From: Sarcocystis neurona
Taxonomy: Eukaryota > Apicomplexa > Conoidasida > Eucoccidiorida > Sarcocystidae
Direction: 5' to 3'
Length of the DNA stretch: 64,000 nucleotides
Assembly (NCBI GenBank): GCA_000727475.1
Contig: KL647293.1
Coordinates: 4,104,437-4,168,436 of the forward strand
Position numbers and translations under genes: made by a program. Below, piece by piece: positions 46,501-59,107 of the stretch; the stretch's first letter is position 1, and each line of letters begins with the position of its first letter. The notes below the pieces were generated by a model. It made no database searches and was not told the origin of the DNA. It was given only the letters and a program-made list of their open reading frames with translations.

Positions 46501-49500
46501 TGGGAGAATAATATGCCCATACTACAAGTCATGAAGACTGTGCGATACGCAAACGAACATTGAAATCCACTGACACCCTGACTAAAGTTTTGTCTGTTGT
46601 AGTGTTGTTTTCACAAGTCACGCAGTCATGAAAGTGACAATCCTATGGCCCACATATACAGAAAATCAAATACGCGAATGCGTGCCTGGCGATATCAGAC
46701 ACAGGCAGTCGCATTTTTGTGTGTCATTACATAGTGTAGTGGGTACAGGTGTCTGCAACGCAACGTCAGCAGTTCCGCGTGCAGAAGATGTACAAGGATA
46801 CATACCCTCTGCGCACGGGCACATGTACATTACTACTTTGAGTTAGCCCGTGTGCACACATTTATGTGCTCGTAGCGAATGGGCACAAGTGTATAATTCT
46901 GTTCCTCCTCGTTGTGAGCACCAAGGAAATTTTTCACGTGAGCTATGATTCAAAGCACCAAAGCATGATGCCGCGCGAAAAAAATATATGTGAGTCCTTG
47001 TTGCCTACCGTATGCGTTTTTCTGTTTGTCTGGAAACATATGTTTCATCTTTAATGCCGCTTCCCCACGTCCGCGTGCCCACGTACTGCAGTAAGATCCA
47101 GTTGTCGCTACTGCTGCCCAGCTACGCGTGCGCCGTTCGTACGTATGTAGGTGAAGAAATTCGCACGTCTACACACGTGTGTCACGACGCCCAGCCTGCG
47201 TTTTGCCCTTCGTTGTGTCCAACCCCTTAGTTTATATGACCGTGCCGTGTGCGCATCTATTCATCTGTATCGTTGCACTGATTGATACCGATCGACACCT
47301 GCATTCAATGTGTATGCTCGTACCGCTGTTCTATCTAGTCATATGGCGTCGTAGCCTGGGCTTACACAACCGCGTAGTGACGGATCTGTCTCCTTTCACC
47401 GTGTAAATCTTTTGACTGCACCGCCTCATGCAACCGCGTCTGTGCGTCTATTATTACATCTCTGGCGGTACACCTGTCCCTAATGTTTGCACGTTTCAGT
47501 CTACCCATCTACACGTATCTGTCCACCTCGATGTCCTCATCCACCTAAAAATTTTCTTTTGTTCTGCTCGTCTATCCTCGCCTACACACATCAACATAAA
47601 CAGTCCGCAGAGAGTGACTATTACGTTGTAGAGAGATATACTCTCCACAGGCATTACATAAGATCAGGGACCGAATAATCTGGGTGTGGATGTCGTATAG
47701 TTGGACTACGTGTCCTCCATTTAGTAGTTTTTTTAGGACACTGAATGGTGGTGTACGTAGATCTAGTTATCTCTCAGTCCCAAGGGACTTGACCACTGAT
47801 TTAGCCCCACGTTGGACCTGTATCTCTCTACCAAGTCCACGCGTACGTCCCCCCCCTACCTGCCCAGCTTTCTGTAAATGCCTTTTTGGTGTCTTTCCCC
47901 GCATTACCCCCAACTTGCCCGAAAATATCCGCCGCCTTGCTCCAGCTACGCATCTTTTCTGTGCTTAATACTCAGCCGCCTACCAGCCTTTTCTTGTTTA
48001 ACTGTACTCTGTGTGCCCACCATTCTTTACACTTACTTTCTATGCAGTAATATCGCATTCCAACTACCGCTATGAATTCAAATGGTTCCACAAATGATAC
48101 GCTTCACGTACGCATTCGTCTGTCACCGTCCTCACTTTCACTGCTGGAACTAGTTATTTACATTGTCGTATATCTACTACTCTACCTGTTTACTCTCCTG
48201 GAGTCCAACCTAATTCCACGTCTGCATCCTTCATTCCTGTTCACAACAGGGATGTCTGCAGGCCTTCTCCTCTACGAAAATGCGGGCTGGTGTTTGTGGC
48301 GACGTTGCACCAGACGAGTACCGCAGCAACCGAGCGGCCTTGCTGCGAATGGTGGTAGGCGTATATTACCGTGTACTGTCACAAGCTTGTGAATAGGGTA
48401 TGTGAAATTCCTCAGCGAATTTGCTCAGTGGTCAACCTTCGCTTTTTACCTGTACGAGGTTATCCCTACTCGAAGTTCGCCATTCAGCGCCCTACTTAGT
48501 TAGAGATATACACCAACCTGTTTTCTGACAAACGCACCCACCTATCTGCTCTTACTCCTCTGTAACTCTTTGTCTCTAACAGTCAAGCTCCCCAAATGGT
48601 TCTTTTGACGTATGTTAACAATCGTACATATCTCTCGTTTATCAGCGTGTAGAGAGCTGCGCCAGCAATGATCCATGTAAGCTCCGCTGTACGCACCCAT
48701 TGACCGGCAGCCGGAGACGTTAACACTTTGAAAGGATCTCTTTATTTCGCGATGTGGCGTGACGTTCACAAGGAGACTGTTCAGAATTCCACTCCGTACC
48801 ACTTCCCTCTGTATCTGAGGCTCACTCATACTTACAAGTACGCGTATATACACATATATACATATATATGTGTATATACATATACGTATATCTCTATATA
48901 TATGTATATATATATATATACATATATGCATATATACATATATCTGTATCACATACAGCGACAAGAAGGCTACGTGCACTTTAAAAAATGTGTGTTTTCA
49001 TGTGTGTTCTCGCTCCCGCACACGTATATATATATACATATATGTATATGTATAAAACGCAGTTACGCGTACGCGTGTGTGTATACATATGTGTGTGTAC
49101 GGTATCTGCATGGTTTACAACGTTCACTCAAAATATTCTATACACATGTGTACATACACTTGTCTCACTCGCAGCTCATCTCTCCTCCACAAGAGTGTTC
49201 ATCCAGCACAAACGTATGACCAGAGGCATACCCGCCCTCTGTCCACTTCTCTGCGACTTGATACATCAGTACTATTCGGCGTGAATCCCACCGGCACGTG
49301 GTTTGTGCTGAGACATACGATGGCAAAAATCGGGACGTGATAGAGAAAGACTTTGTAGTCGGCTTCTCTGTAAGCAGCAAAATATCTTTGTGAGCAGGCT
49401 CGCACACCAGCTTCCAGCACTCCTGTAGTCCTTACACTCAAGCGGACGCTCAGCTATGCTCTCGCAGATAAAAACGAATTGTACGAGATCAGCTGGACGC

Positions 49501-51166
49501 CTCTGCTGAAGGTGACTGTCAGGAATATACACACAGCGAGGACTGGCTACGGATACACTACTCTATTAAGCATCCTTCAATCTTTCAAATAGATCATACG
49601 TCTGCATATCTGTTCCGTTACATACACACTTACACACACATATATATACGCACACGCACGCGCAATGAATATACACACGGTTTACACAACCGTGTGTGTG
49701 GACACACGCGCACATGAAGGCTCACACATGCATGTGTGTACGTGGGTGTGTACGCAGGAGCTTGCACTCGTAATTGCACAATGATTATACATACGTTTAC
49801 GCCTCAACTTGGCTGTGAACACGCAGGTTCCTTCGTACGCTTGTGCAAGGAGGACGACGTGAGGCACCCAGGTGAAACGTGTCTTTCAGATCGCCTCCTA
49901 AGTCTCTGCACATGTTTTTCCTCAGCAACGTGGCCTGTGCAGCGCTTTATTTCTGCCGCTCCTTTCTTTACCCACTCCTGCACTGAGAAAAGACGAACAG
50001 AAAGGTTTCTAGTCAGATGTACAGCCGGGTGGATAACTGCAGAAGCCGTCCCCTATGGCGCTGAAACGTCTTGTTCTTTGGGGACAGAAACAGGAGGAGG
50101 CGACTACAAGGAAGAAAATTGATTTTCGGCCAACGCTTCGTACGGCGTTACTCCTCTGCTTTACCATAGGATCTCTTACCCGCTTTTCGGCTCACGTGAA
50201 GAACAGACACAAGAAAAACACACAAGAGAGGGGACCGCAAGAGGTGGAAACTGACACGATAAAAAACCAAGATACGACTGGATGATCACGTGGGTACACA
50301 CGCTGACACTACCGGGACCTTTTCCTATGCCCGCGGGTTTTATTCGAAAGTAGTGCACTCTCTCTTCAAACAAACCAAGCTAAAGAACAGAGAGTAAACA
50401 CAGGAGAACGGGGAAATTGAAACTCTTCACCACGCGACCTTCCGCAGCTCGCGCGTTCACGTCGTAGCTCTTGTGTAAACAACGCGGAGGAGCAAACTTA
50501 AATGTCAAAACACTGAAATTCTTCTACTACTACTACTACTACCACTACAGATCAGCTTCAACGCCACTATTCCCGTGTATCCCCCTGTCTTCAACAGGAT
50601 CTGCTGCTTCGAAGCAGATGGAGAAAAGAATGAAAACAAGATGTCAACGTCCAAGCAAATGAAGAACAAAAGACACAAGAAAGTGCAGACAATAACAGAA
50701 ATTCACTTCACTGTACACCACTTGTTTTGGCGTCACTCCTTTTCCCTCTGAGTGGGGCAAAGGTGAGCAGAAAAGGAAGAACCCGAGGGGGAAAAGGAAT
50801 AGTCTGCTTCACAGTTGATTATCTGTCTTTTTTACCGCTGCCGCCCGAAGCTCTCTCTTTGGAGAGCTTCACAGAAATAGTGTTAGCGGCGGCTTGAAAG
50901 CAAGAAGATTGAATAATAAAGCAGAACAGAAGAAGCAGTCTTCACTTCGATGTCTGAGATCTGTGCTCGTGGGAGGACGAAGACGAAGAGAGACATAGTG
51001 GAATGAAATAGAGAAAGAGGAATAAAAAAGAGGAGGAAAAAAAGGAACAACAATGTGGAACAGGAGTGTCCTCTTCAGAGCTGAAAACCCTGCTTACGAG
51101 AATAGGAAAAACATAAATACGAACAAGACGACGTAGACACACACGCAGTGTGTGCTGCGTGTTCCT

Positions 51167-54100
51167 CTAGCCCCCCGCTCGATTGTGAGATCTTCTGGCC
51201 CTCTGTTCATACGCCGAAGAAGACGAGGAAGAAGCAGATTCGTCTGGATTCGACGTGATGAGGCCGCCACCGGAGGGTATTCCCGACGCTTTTCTTCCTA
51301 GGTGAACAGACTCGCGCTTCAGCACGTGCAGCAGCGTCTGCGCGGACTCGAGTATCTGCAGCAGTAAAAAAACCACAGGGACTATAGAAAGAAGGTAACG
51401 TACATATACAGACACACCCAAATAGCCGGGCAAACCGACACACGAATAGACTTGCAGACACAAAGCGAGGGCTTCTGCGTCCAGCAGCACACAGGCAGCA
51501 GCCTGCGGCTCTACCTCTGCTCTCTCTCTCGGAAACAGAACAGATCCAGAACAGGAGGGATCCGAGGCGCGAACAAGCCGTCGATGCAAAAAAAGAGGTT
51601 CCCTAGATGAACAGAAAACTGCTGCGAAGTCACTCGTGCGTACGTACACATACGTACACATATACGTACCTGAATGTCTTCAGCCTACCGCTACCAAGTA
51701 GAGAACTAGGTCATCCTACACAAAAACAGCTACGCAATTTTTAATACGCAAATACCTGTCCATATCCATATCCTACAGACATCAACTTTATCTATGTACG
51801 GTTGTGTATGTACTGAACCAGTGCGTATACCCTCACATAAAGCGAGCGTGTGTGAAGGCACTTGCCTGCCTCCACACTCACAAGAAGCGCCCTGCAGATA
51901 CAACTGCACGCTTCCGCGACACGCACACGCACACACACAGACATGCATGTACAAAATACACATTCGCAGACACTGACAGAGAAAGGTGCACGTAACCGGT
52001 CGGGGCTCTCGTTGAAAGAGTTTCTTCTTTGTTGCGGCCAGCCTGAAGATCTCGAGTCGTACAAGGACAAGCATTTCCGTACAGACATACATACCTAGTC
52101 TGCATTCTTACAAATATATATACACACGCGAACGCATCACCAGCTGAATGTGTAGGTAGAAGCACATACCCTCTCTGTATTGGTGTGTCCATATACATAT
52201 ATATATATAGACACATATATATACATATATATATATAGACACATATATATATATATACATATGTATATATATGCAGGCACATAGCTAGCTGAATTTGTGT
52301 ACGTGTGCACACATGTGTATACGTGTGTCTGTGTAGAAATGAGAACACACGTCCCTGTGGAGGTAAGCGAGTGCATGTACATATATCTGTGCGTATACAC
52401 AGGAACGCGTATGTGTGTGCACGAATCGGGAAATATATGGGAAGATATGGGAAAATATATGGGAAGATATACGGGGAGATACATGGAAACATGTATGTGT
52501 ATATACACGTACGTATACATATATATATATATATATTTAAGGAAGTATATATGTATACATATGTGTTCATATATATATATATGCATGTGGAGATACGTAC
52601 GTGTACATACGTGGGTACAATAGTAAGCAGGCGCGCAGGTGTGAGGACACGGGTGTATATATGTGTATATCTGTGGACTAAAATGCATACGTACGTGTAT
52701 GTACATAGATATGTACTCTTATGTGTAATATACGTGTATGTCTGTATAGGTTATCTATATATATGTATACTAATGTGTACGTATGCGCACATATCAGCCT
52801 ACGTGTGTAAGCACGTAGGTTTATACACATGTGGACGCATATACGTATACCTGTAGGTTTCTACAAAAATGTGGATATGCGCACGCACAGGCGGCCGACA
52901 CAGCCAATAAACAACACTTCCCTGACTTTGAAAGTAGACAGCGCCTGCCCGCTAGAATCCTCTTGTCGTGTGCAATTCTCCACGTATATGTAAAGCGCTC
53001 TACATATTCAAAGACGTCGCCCCGCCAGACCACCCTTCTCTCTCCGTGTCTCTGCCTATTACTTTACCTGAACATATATACCCAGACGTATACGTCTACC
53101 GGGGTACAAGTCGCTTCACTCGCGCGGGCACGCGCATCTCTCTCTACAACTGTACACACGTACGTACGTATATATATATATATGTATAATTAGGGGAAGA
53201 CACATACGCACATATACGCGCAGATACATGCAGAGTGGGTTGGCGCTGCCAAGGGTGACTGACACTGGACACAAGCAAATAGTTCTTCTTGAATAGTTCA
53301 GACACACAACAATACGCGTACATGTGTACTCACGTAGACACACGTGCAGAAGTTACCACACACCCCCCCCACCACACACTCTTCGCTGTGTAGCGGCAGC
53401 TCCGTCCTGACATATACAAGTATTAAAATACGAAGACGCTATGTAGGAAGAGAGCTGCGTGTCGACCAACGAAACACAAATCCTTCTGACTCAACTTTTG
53501 AAACTTCCCACCAAGCTGCTTTATTAATTATTTACAAGTACACATACACACACACACACACACACCAAATGCGAATATACAGATATATGTATACATATAC
53601 ATACTCGTAGACAGAAAGATAAACACCGATCCTTCTTACTGCGTAGAGCGCTGAGGCTTTCCACCAAATCCATCTATGTACGCACGCACAAAATGCGAAT
53701 ATACATATGTATATAAACGCGTACACAGACACATAGACATATACATATATATATATATGTGGACGCAGATATACACGCATGTACATGTAGTGGTGTTCGG
53801 CTACTTCCTGCGACAGAAATGCTTACTTTTGTATAGGCAGCTTCAGTTTCCTGAATGGTTTTATCGTATTCATTTCGCGCCTGAATTTTACGTGCGAGAC
53901 TTTCTGCATTTTGCTCGCAGACAACCGCAAAGGCAGCATCCAGAAGAAAAGTTTCAACAGGTTAAAAAACACACCCACACATATCGCCCCTGCTGTTGAC
54001 AGCACCCTTTTCTCTCTCTGTCTCTCTGCGCATACGCATACGTATGTCCGCTGTGTAGACAAACAATGTTGGTCCTCGTGCGTCGACTATTACATAGGAC

Positions 54101-56275
54101 CCATGTACAGCTATTTACTACGTGAACCTGCAGATGTCAAGTAGCCCTATACAAGCAGAGCCGTCGACGTCTGCCTTTGGCTGACGAACACGTGTCTGTT
54201 AACACACACAGGTGGATAGACGCTTTCGTAAAAGCTACTCACGCAGACGTGGACACGTGTGTAAAACACACGTATGCGCGCATGCGAATACCCAAACTCC
54301 CCACGTCCACATTTTTGTAACACATGCACTTACACATGCAGATCCCCGACCGCCCACGCGCATATACACCGCCATGTGTGTACGTCTTTGGTGTATCTTG
54401 AGAAGCTGGTGGGTTCCTGGGTGCTCCGTACTGTCGTGTCCCCTACCGCCTGTGTTCACGAAGGGCCGCCATACGGTAGCTACTTCCGTAAAAAGAGGGA
54501 CGCGTACTGTGGGCCGCAGCTCTACGGTCACGCTCGCCGTGTGTGTGTGTGTGTACGTGTGTACGTGTGGCTAATTTCAAGTCGCATGCACACCAGCATC
54601 TGTCTTCGTATTAATACCCGTGTATGTGTGCGTATTGCAGTGGTCCGCCTACTGCAAGCAAGCATCATAAGTAAATCTACAAACACACGCCTGTGTACAC
54701 CCGTATGTGCTGACGTTGGTAATGGCTTGCTCGAGAAGTTTTTCATGCAGAAAAGTGCGTCTTCCGATCGGTGTGGTGAATCGTCCTACACGCTGACGGG
54801 TGCCGTCCACACTCGTAGACATACGGGTATGTCGACAGGGACACAGGGAGAGAGCAAGACAGAGGGACAAATAATTACTCCACACACAGATGCGCATGCA
54901 CGTCACTGTGTATTGCCTCGTGTGCACTTCCACAACGCTTGTCTCCTGAAGAGCGTGTCCCCCAGGGTCATCGAAGTAATCGAGCCCGCATACGTCAGAC
55001 TTCGCCGCAGACATACTTTTCTGGTGCAGAGATTTATCCCCCAGCTTGGACAGATGCATATTTCCGCATGTGTGAAAGTAAGAGAATATATGTCTTCGTG
55101 CAGGCGCATGCCATCCCGCAGTGGCTGTGGGTAGTCGCACCACGGCGCGCAGGGGTTCCTCATCCATTTGGGTGGACCGCAAGATGGACGTCTATTTTTT
55201 CTCTCTTTTTTTTCTCCCTCTCAATGGCTTGACGAGCCTCCTACGTCTGTGTCAAGAACGCACTGAATCCTACCGTTCAGCTTCTGGAGTCTGTCCTGCA
55301 AGATCACAATCTCCTTCTGAACTTTGGCTTTGTCATCCTCCTCCTGCAAAAACATCCGCACCCTTCGCCCCACCAAAATGACAGTCCCACTTCCTGCACG
55401 CACATAATTCTGTCCCTTTCTCTCTTTCTTCCTCCCTATATATATGTAAATGTACGGGCACAATTTGGCAACTAAGCACGGCGTCCCGGCTTCTGCCAGT
55501 GCACCTCCCTGCACGAACACACGCATACACCGCTACACGAGACGGTAGCAGAAGTCGCTTCCGAGATTTGATATTTATCTATGAATGCGCATCCATCTGC
55601 ATCTCCCTCTCGCTCTCCCTCTGTCTCTGTGTGCGCGAATACACCCATCTGTGTGAATATGTGCGCACTCGAAGCTCCTCTGCTCAGCCGTTTCCCTCAC
55701 TACACTTCCCGCTGGGCGCGACGCTGTGTGAGTCACCCGCACAAATACACCTGCCACCCCTCTCTGTCTCAGGAGAGTCACAGAGACAGAGAGGGATGGC
55801 AGCTGTTCGTGTGCGGGTGGCTCGCAGCAGTCAGAGCCCTCTGCCGTCTGTCTCTCTCTCTTTCTGTCGACGTGGGTGCTGCACCGGCATCTCGACACGC
55901 GGACCCACGTGTCCAGAAGTCCACAACGCCTCGCGTACATACGCGCACACACACAGGCAGAAACACCTATCTGCTGCAGCTATTGATATTGCCACGTAAG
56001 AAGCTACAGGCCACCGGTGACTGCCATATCTATGGAGATGCGTAGTTTGTACGAGACAAAGAGAGTCGTGGTGAGGCGTCCGGCGCCACTCGTCTTGCGC
56101 GGGACGGCAGTCTTTGCTCTCAGCCCCTCGTGCAAAGCAGCCGACGTTTTTGCTTCCGCACCTTCGTGATTTGCTTGTCCACCTCCTCTCTTTTTCTGCG
56201 CAGGTCCTCAATGCACTCGACCAGTTCGTAATTGTAGTTCTGAAGAGACTCATTTCTCGGCGGCGGGGCAGACAT
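51167..56275 (-). CDS. SSNA1: SSNA1/DIP13 (NA14) homologue, four exons
   Basis: Small coiled-coil protein of the SSNA1/NA14/DIP13 family, which associates with centrioles, basal bodies and microtubules. Exons on the minus strand: 56275-56162 (ATG; residues 1-38, with the family signature LQNYNYELVECIEDLRRKRE), 55343-55245 (EEDDKAKVQKEI, DRLQKLN), 53913-53827 (SLARKIQARNEYDKTI, then ETEAAY) and 51355-51167 (ILESAQTLL, VLKRE, then a Ser-rich tail and stop). Every intron has an AG acceptor: TTTTTGCAG before exon 2, CTGCTGCAG before exon 4. Exon 1 ends AAG|GTGCGG and exon 3 ends AAA|GTAAGC. The order and content match the whole family core; the model is about 162 residues against about 119 in human SSNA1, the extra being the tail and possibly the end of exon 2. 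The end of exon 2 is uncertain: GTAGGA at 55273 gives better homology but the wrong phase, whereas GTAGGA at 55244 keeps frame and adds ten residues. Introns 1 and 3 contain (AT)n and (CA)n repeats. Identity is firm; exact exon 2 end is not. Confidence 0.9.
52100..52600. repeat. AT microsatellite field in SSNA1 intron 3
   Basis: Many (TA)n runs and ATACACATATATG blocks between SSNA1 exons 4 and 3. A (CA)n run in the same intron is at 53540-53566. The intron (51356-53826) holds no other supported feature. Confidence 0.8.
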
Positions 56276-57235
56276 GTTGAAGAGGCCTCCGGGAAGGTGT
56301 GTCTGTCTGTGTGTCTGTCTGCTTTGCGCGCGTGCAGCAGGGGCAGAAGTCCCTTCTTCGAAAATTGAATCTCCACACACACACAGACGCGCACCGACGA
56401 GTTTTCCCTTCCCTTTCCCGCATCTCTCTCTCGTCTCTTTTGCGCTGTTGCACAAGCATATGCGTGTGTGTGTGCGTGGTTGAATGAATATATATGTTTC
56501 AACCACACAGGAGACCTAGGATTTACCTCCTGTTCCAGTTTCTCTCCTTCACGTCTTCTTCCGAGCTCTCTACATGAAATTACACAGTGTCACATGTGTG
56601 GATACGTATGCGTCTGCACACTCCTACATGCACAAATATGACACGTGTGTAAATGTAGCGCGACACGTATGTATGTGCAGAACGGCTTTGCACGTGCATT
56701 CCCACGTAGTCGTCCTACGGACCCAAAGAAGTTGGCGTGGGATAGAAGAAAACGAACAGCGGGCTCAGGACGTATCGCGCGTACCAGCAGTTGCAGCTTG
56801 TGGCAACGGCTTGACTGTTTTGGCGGATCAAGAAAGAGATCTGCCGCCCGGAAGACGGCCGCAGCAGCAGCAGCGAACGAGTGGGGCTGCAGAACGACAC
56901 TGATGCGCAATGTGGAACTGAGACAGCACGAGCGCACGACCGCGGCAACAAAACGTCCTTTTTGACGACTCTCGAAAGGGAAAAGAGAGGCGTGTTGTGC
57001 AATCTACTTCTACGTGCACACGCACGCAAGTATCAGACAGGTGCAGAGACGTAGATATCTGTACGTGAGTATAGTAGTTCATGCGACTATACAGATACTC
57101 TGCTTAAGCGTATCTTTCTCTAGAGAGAGGGAGAGAATGAGGCACGTACACGTGTACAAACAAAATCACCCTTACACGTGTACATGGCAACCTGACTACG
57201 CACCTTGGCATGTAGACATACATAGTACTCTGCAG

Positions 57236-57363
57236 AAAGACGTAACAGCGACGACGGTGACTGGCGCTTCTCCGAAATCCCTCTTCAAACGAATGACGAG
57301 CGATAAGAAGAGGAAGCAGCAGCAGCAGCAGCACCGGCGTTCGCACGCCTTCTGTCCTTCTCG
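57236..57363 (+). CDS. Candidate exon with polyGln
   Basis: A 128-bp stretch bounded by acceptor CTCTGCAG and donor TCG|GTAGGC. It codes KDVTATTVTGASPKSLFKRM, then a Lys/Arg-rich segment, five glutamines from CAG repeats and HRRSHAFCPS. Both splice signals and the mixed composition favour a real exon, but no partner exon of matching phase was found. The opposite strand reads polyalanine here. It lies about 0.96 kb from the start of the divergent SSNA1 gene. Confidence 0.3.
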
Positions 57364-57635
57364 GTAGGCCCCCTCGAGAGACGGAAGTAGTAAGGAGCTC
57401 CAGGGAAAATGAGGGAACTAAAAGTGCGACAGGCAATTTTCCCGCGACCGCTTCTCTGCATGTGAAATGAAAAGCAAGGGGTCACTACCTTGTTCGTCTT
57501 TCTGGGCTTCTGTCTCTTCCTTTCTCCCCCTACGGTGCGATGAGGAAGCGCTGCACACGTGGCGGCAGTGACTTGCCGCCGGGTTCCTCTTTTCGAAGAG
57601 AACCAATGAAAACATAAATCCACACGCATTCAAAC

Positions 57636-58072
57636 ATGTGTTGTCGAAATCGGGAATATGTACGTAGAGTTGCTCATGTAAGAGCTGCTGCCGTGGTGGC
57701 TGTCGTCCTCATAGCCTCGCGGTACTCAGTATGGTGTCCACTTAAAAAAGCCCACGGCATTCGTCCTGAAAGCAACATCAGCAGCTGCTGCAGAGGATCT
57801 CCTGCTATCACGCCCGACTTTCATGAAGATAAAACCGTCTCCACAACAGTAGATAAAAAAAGAGCAGCGGCAACACTGCAAGCAGCGCCAGCGACGATAG
57901 CAGCAGCAGGGACACCAGCAGCAGGGATTGCAGCGAGGGCGACACGTGCCTGCAGCAGCCGACCCGGCCACTGCAGCACCAGGTACTGCGGTGGCAGGGG
58001 GAGCTCCAGCTTCACACGCAGTGGCAACCGCGCCACGAGGGCGACCGGAGGCCGGGCGCATGAGCTGCGCAG
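57636..58072 (+). CDS. Possible first exon with N-terminal signal-anchor
   Basis: Opens with ATG (MCCRNREYVRRVAHVR), then a short hydrophobic segment (AAAVVAVVLIASRYSVW) that could be a signal anchor. It continues as a mixed then Ala/Thr-rich region and ends exactly at a strong donor CTGCGCAG|GTAAAA. The frame leaves two bases of the last codon. The Ala-rich part (57870-57950) is coded by degenerate GCA triplets, and a second frame of the same DNA (57952-58072) also looks coding (ADPATAAPGTAVAGGAP), so a frame change or a decayed repeat is possible. It could be the start of the downstream cysteine-containing gene, but its phase does not fit the exon at 59108 directly, so an exon between them would be needed. 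Confidence 0.3.
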
Positions 58073-58424
58073 GTAAAATGCTGGCTTGCTTTTAGAACAA
58101 GAAGCATACATTTGTAAACGGAATGGAGAGCAACAGCTGCACCAGATCACCGGTGGCTCCTTAATTGTTGGATAAAGTAAAGACATCTTCATGTTAAAGG
58201 CAGAGAAAAAGAACATTCATGCGCAATGAATGTCCCTTTGGAAAAACGAGTTCCCACACACAGCACACAGGCACACACATCTTCACAGCTACGATCTACA
58301 TAAAGCATGTCCGCGGAGATGCATACAGATACACAACCGCACACACGCGTGTAGATTTATGTGTTTACTGATGCGTCTGTCTCCACACTATTACGTGCGC
58401 ACGTACATATATTTATATACGTGT

Positions 58425-58470
58425 AACATAGAATATGTATATATATATACATGCTGTGTATATATATGTA
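58425..58470. repeat. AT microsatellite
   Basis: (TA)n with TATATGTATATA spacers between two groups of plus-strand exons. 58073-59107 contains no other firm feature. Confidence 0.8.
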
Positions 58471-59107
58471 TATAAAGTCTGTGTCCGTAGTATCAATTGT
58501 CCAGTAGAGCAGGGGACAGAAAAATCGAGAGAGTCGCCTAGGAAGGAAATGCATTCCACTTTTCCCCCCCTTCGATCCACTCCGGTGTACATACACCTCT
58601 CGATAAGGAAAAATACAAGTTTCCTACAAGGAAGCAACGTGACCAAAGTGTGCACGTGTATGCACACGTCGCTATATAGAGACATAGTTGTATATATGTA
58701 TGTATGTAGAGAGAGAAGAAGCTATATATATGGAGAAAGTGAGAGAGGTAAGAGTTAGAAGGCGTCCGACTCCTGGATCACTGAATTTTGCGTATAATTT
58801 GTTCACCAGTGGAACAAAACGGAAAAAGACGCTAATCATCCTTCCTCAAGAGTGTCGTCTACACTGCATCTCTCGATACGAGTAGCGCCCGAAAAAAGGC
58901 TGCTTCGGTACTTAGCGACTTGGCTGACAGTAAAAGTCCCGGACAGCACGGCAGCTCCGTCGCCTTTCTCTCCGTGAGCTAAAGAATGCTCATTGTGGAG
59001 CTGTTTGCACGTGCGAGAACCGCTTAGGTTGAAGGAGTCAAAACAGTGGAAAGCACTCCATCACTAACACCAACTAGATTCTGGTGCCTGCACTGTTGGG
59101 GTCGCAG

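Larger units (their letters stand above)
36893..51166. other. 14-kb stretch with no firm gene
   Basis: Apart from the small ORFs listed separately, it holds microsatellites at 37020-37120, 45187-45213 and 48840-49070, a TAC repeat at 50521-50545 and a 63-bp duplication at 39801-39926. Weak exon-like pieces include 44531-44609 (TRKDIALVETLKRRVPAGRS, with a GTAAGC donor inside) and 45604-45816, which is open on both strands. No chain of exons could be built. Confidence 0.45.

Noticed and set aside
48542..49340. Several Tyr/Ile-rich frames around 48.5-49.3 kb
   Set aside because: Readings of (AT)n and ACAC repeats in both strands.
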